NCBI RefSeq assembly: GCF_014652355.1
Contig: NZ_BMYQ01000001.1
Span: forward strand, 60,180-124,179
Reading direction: 5' to 3'
Source: Gemmobacter lanyuensis
GTDB lineage: Bacteria; Pseudomonadota; Alphaproteobacteria; Rhodobacterales; Rhodobacteraceae
Length of the DNA: 64,000 nucleotides
The position numbers and the translations under genes were made by a program. Positions 7,577 to 14,293 of the stretch are shown here, piece by piece. The notes under the pieces are model-generated. The model worked only from the letters and a program-made list of their open reading frames with translations, ran no database searches and was not told the origin of the DNA. Position 1 is the stretch's first letter. Each line of letters starts with the position of its first letter.

Positions 7577-10278
7577 TGCCCTTCAACCTGCTGGTTCTGG
7601 CCTGCATCACCTATGTGGCCTTCCTGTTCCTGATCGCCTTTGCGGTGGAACGTCGGGCGCGTCGCGGGGCGGCGCGCTGGCTGCGGTCACCGCTGGTCTA
7701 TACGCTCTCGCTTTCCGTCTATTGCACGGCTTGGACGTTTTACGGCGCGGTGGGCTATGCGGCGCGGTCGGGGTTGGAGTTTCTGACGATCTACCTTGGC
7801 CCCACGCTGGTCTTTGTTGGCTGGTGGTGGATCCTGCGCAAGCTGGTACGGATTGGCCGCCAACAGCGCGTCACCTCGATTGCCGACCTGATTTCAAGCC
7901 GTTACGGGAAATCGACCCTGCTGGGGGTGATCGTCACGCTGATCTGCGTCATTGCCGCCACGCCCTATATCGCATTGCAGCTGCAATCGGTGACGCTCAG
8001 CTTCGGGGTTTTTGCGGCGGCGGGCAGTTATGGCTGGGCGCTGCCCGACAGTGATGCGACCGCGCTTTGGGTGGCGGTGGGGCTGGCCTTCTTCACCATC
8101 CTGTTCGGGACGCGCAATCTGGATGCCAATGAACAGCATACCGGGGTGGTGATCGCCATTGCCGTCGAGGCGGTGGTGAAGCTGGTCGCGCTGGTTGCGG
8201 TGGGCATTTTCGTCGTCTGGTTCATGGCCTCGGGTCCGTCCGATATCATCATGCGGATCGGCTATTCCGATATTGCGGATTGGGATCTTGTCCCGTCCCG
8301 CTGGGCGGGGCTGATCGGGCTTTCGGCGGCGGCGGTGATGACGCTGCCGCGCATGTTCCAGGTGCTGGTCGTCGAAACCAGCGATGAGGCCCATCTGGCC
8401 ACCGCAAGCTGGGCCTTCCCGCTTTACCTTGCAGCGATGAGCATCTTTGTCGTCCCCATCGCCGTGGTGGGGCTGCAGATGCTGCCTGCCGAGGCGAACC
8501 CCGATCTCTTCGTGCTGACCCTGCCGCTCAGCCAGGGGCAGGGGGGGCTGGCGATGCTGGCCTTTCTGGGCGGGTTTTCCTCGGCCACCTCGATGGTGGT
8601 GGTGGCCTCGATCGCGCTGGCGACCATGGTGTCGAACCATATCGTCATGCCGCTCTGGCTCAGCCTGCGCCCCACGCGCGAGGTGACGGGCGATGTGCGC
8701 CGTCTGGTGCTGGTGGCACGGCGGGTGGCCATCGCGGGGGTGCTGGGGCTTGGCTATTTCTACTATTCGCATTCCGAAGGGGCGACTTCGCTTGCCGCCA
8801 TCGGGCTGATTTCCTTCGTCGGCGTGGCGCAGATGCTGCCGGCGATGCTGGGGGGCATGTTCTGGCGCGGGGCCACGCGGGTGGGGGCGGCGCTGGGGTT
8901 GACAATCGGGCTGGTGGTCTGGGCCTATACGCTGTTCCTGCCGAGCTTCGGCCCGGTCGCCATGATCCCGCAGGCGGTGTTCGACCACGGGCCTTTCGGT
9001 CTGGCCTGGCTGCGCCCGCGCGCGCTCTTTGGGGCCGAGGGGCTGGACCCGCTGATCCATGCGCTGTTCTGGAGCCTCACGCTCAATACCAGCGCCTTCT
9101 GTCTTGGTTCGCTTTTCAGTTTCCCTTCGCCGGTGGAGCGCGTGCAGGGGCTTGCCTTCGTGAATGTCTTTGATACCGAACGGGCGGAACCCCGTGTCTG
9201 GGATGATCAGGGCGCGGCTGATCCTGAAGAGCTGCTGAAGCTGGCACAGCGGATTCTGGGTGATGAACCGGCGCTTCTGTTCTTTGAGGATGCCGCCCGC
9301 CAGCAGGGCAAGGCAGGTTATCTGCCCGATCCCACACCGGCCTTTCTGGATGCGCTGGAACGCAAGCTTGCAGGCGCCGTGGGCGCCGCCGCTGCCCATG
9401 CGGTGATTGCCGAGGTTGCAGGCCGCGCGCGCGTCACGGTGGCCGACCTGATCCGGCTGGCCGATGAAACCGCGCAGATCATGGAATATTCCAGCCGGTT
9501 GGAAAGCCAGCGGTCCGAGCTGGAACGCACTGCCCGCCAGCTGCGCGAAGCCAATGAAAAGCTGACACAATTGTCGATACAGAAGGATGCCTTCCTCAGC
9601 CAGATCAGCCATGAGCTTCGCACGCCCATGACCTCGATCCGCGCCTTTTCGGAAATCCTGATGGAGGGGGATGTACCCCCCGCGCTGGCCGCCGCGCAGG
9701 CCCGCATCATCAACGAAGAGGCGATCCGCCTGACCCGGCTGCTCGATGATCTACTGGATCTGAGCGTGCTGGAAAACGGTACCGTGCAGCTTGACCTCAG
9801 GATCGTGAGCCTGACCGAGATGGTGGACCGCGCCCTGCGGGCCGCGCGGCAGACCCGGCCCGAACGCTCCTTCGATATCCTGCGCGATCTGCCCGCCGAG
9901 GCGCTGTTTCTTCGCACAGATCCGGATCGTCTGACGCAGGTTTTCATCAATCTGATCGCCAATGCGCGCAAATATTGCGACAGCCGCGACCCGGCGCTGC
10001 GGATCAATGTCAAACAGCGCGGCGCGCGGGTGATTGTCGATTTCATCGACAACGGATCGGGCATCCCCAAGGACAAGCAGCAGATCATCTTTGAGAAATT
10101 CGCGCGCCTGACCGATCAGACCCGCGCGGGCGGCGCAGGCCTTGGGCTGGCCATCTGCCGCGAGATCATGGCAAACCTCGGCGGTACGATCACATATCTG
10201 CCCGCGCAAGGCGGCGCGGCCTTCCGCGTGACGCTGCCCTTGCGGCTGGAAAAATCGCCCAGGGCGGATGCGGCCTAA
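7576..10278 (+). CDS. Sodium:solute symporter / histidine kinase hybrid (CbrA-like)
   Basis: This 900-residue sensor combines a transporter with a kinase. Residues about 1-510 form a multi-helix sodium/solute symporter domain (for example SVYCTAWTFYGAVGYAARSG near 50 and SSATSMVVVASIALATMVSN near 340). A helical linker follows (SQRSELERTARQLREANEKL). The dimerisation box SQISHELRTPMTS carries the phospho-His near residue 678. The ATPase domain shows the N box NLIANARKYC, G1 DNGSGIPKD and G2 GAGLGLAICREIM. CbrA of Pseudomonas senses or transports histidine; here the solute is unknown. The upstream single-domain regulator and the downstream FliM-like gene make it part of an unusual signalling set. 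Confidence 0.9.
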   Translation: MPFNLLVLACITYVAFLFLIAFAVERRARRGAARWLRSPLVYTLSLSVYCTAWTFYGAVGYAARSGLEFLTIYLGPTLVFVGWWWILRKLVRIGRQQRVTSIADLISSRYGKSTLLGVIVTLICVIAATPYIALQLQSVTLSFGVFAAAGSYGWALPDSDATALWVAVGLAFFTILFGTRNLDANEQHTGVVIAIAVEAVVKLVALVAVGIFVVWFMASGPSDIIMRIGYSDIADWDLVPSRWAGLIGLSAAAVMTLPRMFQVLVVETSDEAHLATASWAFPLYLAAMSIFVVPIAVVGLQMLPAEANPDLFVLTLPLSQGQGGLAMLAFLGGFSSATSMVVVASIALATMVSNHIVMPLWLSLRPTREVTGDVRRLVLVARRVAIAGVLGLGYFYYSHSEGATSLAAIGLISFVGVAQMLPAMLGGMFWRGATRVGAALGLTIGLVVWAYTLFLPSFGPVAMIPQAVFDHGPFGLAWLRPRALFGAEGLDPLIHALFWSLTLNTSAFCLGSLFSFPSPVERVQGLAFVNVFDTERAEPRVWDDQGAADPEELLKLAQRILGDEPALLFFEDAARQQGKAGYLPDPTPAFLDALERKLAGAVGAAAAHAVIAEVAGRARVTVADLIRLADETAQIMEYSSRLESQRSELERTARQLREANEKLTQLSIQKDAFLSQISHELRTPMTSIRAFSEILMEGDVPPALAAAQARIINEEAIRLTRLLDDLLDLSVLENGTVQLDLRIVSLTEMVDRALRAARQTRPERSFDILRDLPAEALFLRTDPDRLTQVFINLIANARKYCDSRDPALRINVKQRGARVIVDFIDNGSGIPKDKQQIIFEKFARLTDQTRAGGAGLGLAICREIMANLGGTITYLPAQGGAAFRVTLPLRLEKSPRADAA

Positions 10279-10334
10279 CGAAGTTTAAACCTTTCCGCGG
10301 CCAGACTGCCCCAAACGGCAGACAGGAGCGGACG

Positions 10335-11300
10335 TTGGATCAAGGTGTGATACGGCGGAAACTGGCGGCTGCACCGGCCGCAGCCGCGGCCCCGACCTTG
10401 GGCGGGGGGATTGAAAAGGCTTGGCCGCTGGCCCTGGCCCGTGCGGCGCGCGACAGGCTGGATCTGGCATTGACCTGTCAGGGGTTGCAGGTGCGGCGCC
10501 TGTCGCTGGCCGAATTGCTTGACCTACCCGCCGACCGCGCGCTGATCGCCTTGCTGGAAGGGCCGCGGGCCGCGACGGGGCTGATGATCCTCGGCCCCGA
10601 TCTGCTGTCGGGGTTGATTGAGGCGCAGACGCTGGGCCGTGTTCTGCAGACCCCCGCCGCCCCGCGCAAACCCACGCGCACCGATGCCGCGATGGTGGCC
10701 GATTGGGTCGATGCGGTCATGGCCGCGGTGGAAGATGCGCTGATCACCGAGGATGACCTGATCTGGACCGATGCCTTCCGCTATGTCAGCTATCTGGATG
10801 AACCGCGACCTCTGGCCCTGATGCTGGAAGATCTGCCGTGGAAGGTGGTCACCTGCGAAGTGACGCTGGCCGGGGCCAAGACGGGGCCGCTGCTCCTTGC
10901 GCTGCCGGCCGAAGGGCAGGGCCGTCGGCCCGACCGGGCGCCACCCGCGCCCGCGCCGGATGCGCCTGATCCGGCTCTCTTTGCCGCGGCGCTGGCGGAA
11001 CAGGTGCTGGGGGCCGAAGCGGTCTTGCAGGGGGTTTTGTGCCGCGTCACGGTGCCGCTTTCGGCACTGCTGGCCCTGCGGGCGGGGGATGTGATGCCGT
11101 TGCCGCATGCCACGCTCGACCGGATCGAGTTGTCGGGGATTGATGGTCAGGCGCAGGTTGTCGGGCGCCTCGGGCAGCAAAGGGGGCTGCGGGCCGTCCG
11201 CGTCACGCAGATTGAGGGCGAGGCCCGCATGGCGCCCGCCTCTCTGGTCGAACCGCAGCCCGAAGCTGCGCCGCCGCTGCGTCTTGCGGCGGCGGGCTAG
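10335..11300 (+). CDS. FliM-like protein with C-terminal SpoA (FliM/FliN) domain
   Basis: This 321-residue protein starts at TTG 10335, eight bases after a GGAG site. Residues about 215-300 match the SpoA fold of flagellar switch proteins, with the typical LSALLALRAGDVMPLPHATL and a following RAVRV strand. The middle region is compatible with a diverged FliM-M domain. The N-terminus (DQGVIRRKLAAAP) lacks the EIDALL-type peptide by which FliM binds phosphorylated CheY. No flagellar gene is nearby. Lying 56 bases after the kinase gene, it is probably co-transcribed with the two-component set. It could be a switch-complex accessory or a repurposed SpoA protein. Confidence 0.7.
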   Translation: MDQGVIRRKLAAAPAAAAAPTLGGGIEKAWPLALARAARDRLDLALTCQGLQVRRLSLAELLDLPADRALIALLEGPRAATGLMILGPDLLSGLIEAQTLGRVLQTPAAPRKPTRTDAAMVADWVDAVMAAVEDALITEDDLIWTDAFRYVSYLDEPRPLALMLEDLPWKVVTCEVTLAGAKTGPLLLALPAEGQGRRPDRAPPAPAPDAPDPALFAAALAEQVLGAEAVLQGVLCRVTVPLSALLALRAGDVMPLPHATLDRIELSGIDGQAQVVGRLGQQRGLRAVRVTQIEGEARMAPASLVEPQPEAAPPLRLAAAG

Positions 11301-11309
11301 ATGTTCGGC

Positions 11310-11729
11310 TCAGGCCTGTTCTTCCAGCGCGGGGCGCAGCCATTCAAGGCTATAGCCAAAGCGTGCCGCCGTGCCGATCAACTCATCCGCGCTGTGCTGG
11401 CCCGCATGCGCCAGTGCCCAGACCACCGAAGACCGATTGCCGCTGGCGCAATAGGCAAAGACCGGACCGGCGCTTTGGGCAATCGCCTCGCGCTGCAGGG
11501 TCACGTTGCCTTCGGTAATGGCCCCGCCGATCACCGGATTGGCGACGAAGGTCAGCCCCAGCGCCTCGGCCGCGGCACGCATGGTTTCTGTATGCAGGTG
11601 GCCGGGGATTTCGGCATCCGGGCGGTTGTCGATGACCGTGACATAGCCTGCTGCCTTGATCGCGGGCAGATCCTCGGGGTTGATCTGCGGAGAGACGGCA
11701 TAGCTCGGGGTCAGGGCGCGGATGTCCAT
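11310..11729 (-). CDS. DUF442/TIGR01244-family sulfur transferase or phosphatase
   Basis: This 139-residue protein resembles the non-lactamase half of Blh, which is linked to hydrogen sulfide and persulfide detoxification in BigR/SqrR regulons. The catalytic Cys lies in FAYCASGNRSS, a rhodanese/dual-specificity-phosphatase style loop. Start ATG 11729 follows AAGGTGACTTGT; an in-frame GTG at 11738 is less likely. It is the last gene of a leftward operon after two YeeE/YedE-type membrane proteins and a metallo-beta-lactamase enzyme. The substrate is inferred from context. Confidence 0.8.
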   Translation of the reverse strand: MDIRALTPSYAVSPQINPEDLPAIKAAGYVTVIDNRPDAEIPGHLHTETMRAAAEALGLTFVANPVIGGAITEGNVTLQREAIAQSAGPVFAYCASGNRSSVVWALAHAGQHSADELIGTAARFGYSLEWLRPALEEQA

Positions 11730-11740
11730 ACAAGTCACCT

Positions 11741-12172
11741 TCAGGCGGGCAGCCGGTCAATCCGGCGGCGAATGGCAGGTGCGGCCACCATACCCGCGCC
11801 CATGGCCAGAAGGAAGAGGGCGCCGCCCCATCCCCCGAAGCTGAGCGAGGCGAGCGCCGGGCCCGGGCAAAGCCCCGCAAGCCCCCAACCCGCGCCAAAC
11901 AGCACGGATCCGATGATCAGGTTGTGGTCCAGCCGCGGTTCTGCCCGCGCGGGGATCGGCGTGCCCAAGCGGGACACGCCGCGCCGTGCGGCGACGCGCC
12001 AGGCCAGCGCCATCGGCAGGATGGCCCCGCCCATCACGAAGGCCAGCGTCGGGTCCCAGTTGCCAAAGACATCCAGCCAACCCTGCACCTTGGTGGTGTC
12101 CACCATGCCCGACACAAGCAACCCCGCCCCGAACAGCCCGCCCGACAGCGCGGCAAAAAGGTTCCGCAGCAT
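11741..12172 (-). CDS. DUF6691 / YeeE-YedE family half-transporter
   Basis: This 143-residue inner-membrane protein has about four hydrophobic helices and the family signature GAGWGLAGLCPGPALASLSFG, whose Cys is believed to help pass sulfur compounds in YeeE/TsuA-type thiosulfate channels. Its ATG shares one base with the stop of the preceding half-transporter (TGATG), so the two are translationally coupled and likely act as a pair. The predicted role is movement of thiosulfate or another sulfane-sulfur compound across the membrane. Confidence 0.85.
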   Translation of the reverse strand: MLRNLFAALSGGLFGAGLLVSGMVDTTKVQGWLDVFGNWDPTLAFVMGGAILPMALAWRVAARRGVSRLGTPIPARAEPRLDHNLIIGSVLFGAGWGLAGLCPGPALASLSFGGWGGALFLLAMGAGMVAAPAIRRRIDRLPA

Positions 12173-12600
12173 CAGATCACCCCCAGCACATGACGAAACA
12201 GCGCCACCGTCAGCCCGCCCGCCAGAATGTAGAACACGGTCGAGACGATGCCGCGGGGCGCCAGACGCGAAATCCCGCAGACCCCATGCCCCGAGGTGCA
12301 GCCATTGGCGAGCCGCGTGCCGATCCCGGTCAGCAGCCCCCCGGCCACGATCACCGCCCAGTTCTGCGTCAGATGCGTATCGACCACCGTGTAAAGCGGC
12401 ACGATCAGCACGGGAACAAGGATCAGCGCGGCCAGAAAGCTCAGCCGTTCGGCCCAAAGGCCGCGCTCGGTTCCGTCCAGAAGGCCACCAAGGATGCCCG
12501 AGGCCCCCATGATGCGTCCGTTGACCAGCAGATACAACGCTGCGGCGCCCCCGATCATCAGGCCACCGATAAAGCCATGCACCCAGTCTTGCTCGATCAT
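12172..12600 (-). CDS. YeeE/YedE family half-transporter
   Basis: This 142-residue inner-membrane protein has four hydrophobic segments and the conserved RLANGCTSGHGVCGISRLAP loop with two cysteines, characteristic of YeeE/YedE sulfur-compound channels. It is paired with the downstream DUF6691 gene; together they equal one full-length YeeE. It starts at ATG 12600, 30 bases after the stop of the persulfide dioxygenase-type gene. Confidence 0.86.
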   Translation of the reverse strand: MIEQDWVHGFIGGLMIGGAAALYLLVNGRIMGASGILGGLLDGTERGLWAERLSFLAALILVPVLIVPLYTVVDTHLTQNWAVIVAGGLLTGIGTRLANGCTSGHGVCGISRLAPRGIVSTVFYILAGGLTVALFRHVLGVI

Positions 12601-12630
12601 GTGTCGTCCTTTGATCCGTCGTGCCGCCGG

Positions 12631-13494
12631 TCAAAGACCGTTCACCGGCACCTTGAGATAGGCCACGCCGTTGTCTTCGGGCTCTGGCATCTGACCCGCG
12701 CGCATATTGACCTGCAGGCTGGGAATGATGAGCCGCGGCATATCAAGCGTCGCATCGCGGGCCTCGCGCATGGCGACGAAGTCTTCGCGCGACCGACCGG
12801 CCCCGACATGCACATTCAGCGCCCTTTGCGCGCCGACCGTGGTTTCCCAGGCATAGACCTCGCGCCCCGGCGCCTTGTAATCATGGCCGACAAAAATCCG
12901 CGTCCTGTCGGGCAGGGCAAGGATCTTCTGGACCGAGTCATACATGACCTCGGCCGATCCCCCGGGAAAGTCGCAGCGCGCCGTGCCGAAATCCGGCATG
13001 AAAAGCGTGTCGCCCACAAAGGCCGCATCGTCGATGACATAGGTCAGGCAGGCCGGGGTATGGCCAGGGGTATGCAAAACCTTGCCCCGCAAACTGCCGA
13101 TCTCGATTACATCGCCTTCGCGGAAGAGCCGGTCAAACTGCGATCCGTCACGCCGGAACCGCGTGCCTTCGTTGAAGACCTTGCCGAAGGTGTGCTGCAC
13201 CACCGTAATCTGATCGCCGATCCCGATCAGGCCGCCCAGTTGTTCCTGAATATAGGGCGCGGCGGACAGATGGTCGGCATGGACATGGGTTTCGAGAATC
13301 CATTTCAGATCAAGATTTTGGTCGCGCAGAAAGGCGATGACCGCATCCGCCGACCGTGTATCCGTCCGCCCTGAGGCATAGTCGAAATCCAGCACGGAAT
13401 CGATGACCGCCGCAGCCGTGCCTGTCGGATCCTGCACGACATAGGTGATGGTATTGGTCGCCTCATCGAAGAAGGCGGTCACAATCGGCGCCAT
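12631..13494 (-). CDS. Metallo-beta-lactamase fold persulfide dioxygenase-type hydrolase (Blh/ETHE1-like)
   Basis: This 287-residue MBL enzyme has metal ligands HVHADH near residue 74, HTPGHT near 144, the Asp in FVGDTLF and the His in FVGHDY. It belongs to the group that includes ETHE1 and the lactamase half of Blh, which oxidise glutathione persulfide to sulfite. ATG 13494 is preceded by GAGG at good spacing. It is the first gene of the leftward sulfur operon and sits directly behind a promoter with an operator-like inverted repeat. Its role in sulfide detoxification is inferred from family and operon. Confidence 0.86.
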   Translation of the reverse strand: MAPIVTAFFDEATNTITYVVQDPTGTAAAVIDSVLDFDYASGRTDTRSADAVIAFLRDQNLDLKWILETHVHADHLSAAPYIQEQLGGLIGIGDQITVVQHTFGKVFNEGTRFRRDGSQFDRLFREGDVIEIGSLRGKVLHTPGHTPACLTYVIDDAAFVGDTLFMPDFGTARCDFPGGSAEVMYDSVQKILALPDRTRIFVGHDYKAPGREVYAWETTVGAQRALNVHVGAGRSREDFVAMREARDATLDMPRLIIPSLQVNMRAGQMPEPEDNGVAYLKVPVNGL

Positions 13495-13523
13495 GGCATA
13501 CCTCGGGTTCAAGCTGTGTCTTT

Positions 13524-13560
13524 GATATAGGGGTGCCCTATTGCATTGCAAGGTTTGAAT
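13524..13560 (-). promoter_or_regulatory. Promoter with SqrR/BigR-like operator for the sulfur operon
   Basis: Read leftward, a -35-like TTGCAA (13546-13551) is followed 16 bases later by a -10-like TATATC (13524-13529). The -35 lies inside ATTC-N8-CAAT (13545-13560), one base away from the ATTC-N8-GAAT palindrome reported for SqrR of Rhodobacter capsulatus. A second inverted repeat, ATAGGG-GTG-CCCTAT (13527-13541), fills the spacer. Repression by an ArsR-type persulfide sensor fits this layout; such a gene lies at 27949-28317. Confidence 0.6.
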
Positions 13561-13580
13561 ATGATCGCAGCGCCGTGGGC

Positions 13581-13594
13581 TTGACCTCGATCAA
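13581..13594 (+). promoter_or_regulatory. FNR/FnrL-type box upstream of the DksA-like gene
   Basis: TTGAC-CTCG-ATCAA matches the FNR-family half-site layout TTGAN-N4-NTCAA. A weak -10-like TAGAAA lies at 13617-13622. With a start of transcription near 13629 the box would be centred close to -41.5, the usual activating position. The box could also influence the divergent sulfur operon. Confidence 0.55.
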
Positions 13595-13648
13595 GGTCTT
13601 GGGGGCCGGAAGGGCCTAGAAAAGCGGGGCGACACAGGAGGACGTGAC

Positions 13649-13966
13649 ATGACCCCCATCACCGAACGCAAAGCCCAGCTTGAAACGCGCCTGGCCCAGC
13701 TTCAGGACCGGCTCAGCCAGATTGAGGCCGAACTGGACAGCCATGAAGCCAAGGATTGGGAAGAGGCCGCGACTGAGCGCGAGGGCGATGAAGTGCTGGA
13801 GGGGATGGGTCTGTCCGGCCTGCAGGAAATCCGCATGATCGAGGCCGCGCTGCAGCGCATTGCCCAAGGCGAATACGGGTTCTGCGCCAAATGTGGCGCG
13901 CAGATCGCTGAACAGCGGCTGGATGTGCTGCCCTTCACGCCGTTCTGCCACAGCTGCGCGCAGTGA
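13649..13966 (+). CDS. DksA/TraR-family zinc-finger protein
   Basis: This 105-residue protein has an N-terminal coiled coil (ERKAQLETRLAQLQDRLSQI) and a C-terminal four-cysteine finger with CAKCG and CHSC. Such proteins bind in the secondary channel of RNA polymerase. It is shorter than classical DksA and lacks the DxxDxA coiled-coil tip in recognisable form, so it is better called DksA-like. The ribosome site AGGAGG precedes ATG 13649. An FNR-type box upstream suggests oxygen-responsive expression. Confidence 0.85.
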   Translation: MTPITERKAQLETRLAQLQDRLSQIEAELDSHEAKDWEEAATEREGDEVLEGMGLSGLQEIRMIEAALQRIAQGEYGFCAKCGAQIAEQRLDVLPFTPFCHSCAQ

Positions 13967-13977
13967 GAGGACCAGCC

Positions 13978-14172
13978 ATGACCCAGAAACAGTCTCTGTC
14001 CGCCGCTCCGGTGCCGCCGGTTGCATTGACCGCCCTGCTGGAGGAGATGCGCGCGCTGATGTGCATTCTGCCTGCGCGTTCCATGGGCGGTGTGACGCCC
14101 GGCCGGGCCGAGGATCTGGCCTGTGATCTGGATGTGGCGATGGAAGCCGGTTTTGACGATCTGCCGATCTGA
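13978..14172 (+). CDS. Small hypothetical protein following the DksA-like gene
   Basis: This 64-residue protein starts at ATG 13978 behind GAGAGGA, 11 bases after the DksA-like stop. It has no signal peptide or transmembrane helix. The sequence contains ALLEEMRALMCILPARSMGG and an acidic C-terminal end (EAGFDDLPI). I do not recognise a function; tight spacing suggests co-expression with the DksA-like gene. Confidence 0.6.
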   Translation: MTQKQSLSAAPVPPVALTALLEEMRALMCILPARSMGGVTPGRAEDLACDLDVAMEAGFDDLPI

Positions 14173-14231
14173 CCGGGCATAAGTCTTCGGAAATCCAAGA
14201 AAAAGTGACCGGCTCTGGTACCGGTGTCCAA

Positions 14232-14266
14232 GGGGCGGGATTGCAAACCGCCCCGTTTCGATTCTT
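14232..14266 (+). terminator. GC-rich hairpin, probable terminator after the DksA-like operon
   Basis: A perfect seven-base stem GGGGCGG/CCGCCCC (14232-14238 and 14248-14254) with a nine-base loop is followed by the moderately T-rich GTTTCGATTCTT. A smaller inverted repeat ACCGG/CCGGT lies just upstream at 14208-14225. Confidence 0.5.
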
Positions 14267-14293
14267 ACTTGCGCAAAGCAGGGGGGAAAGCGG

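Noticed and set aside
14208-14266. A tRNA-Cys-like stretch (GATTGCAAACC followed by TTTCGATTC)
   Set aside because: The central stem closes as seven GC pairs with a nine-base loop, not a five-pair anticodon arm, and no acceptor or T-stem pairing exists. It fits a terminator hairpin better.
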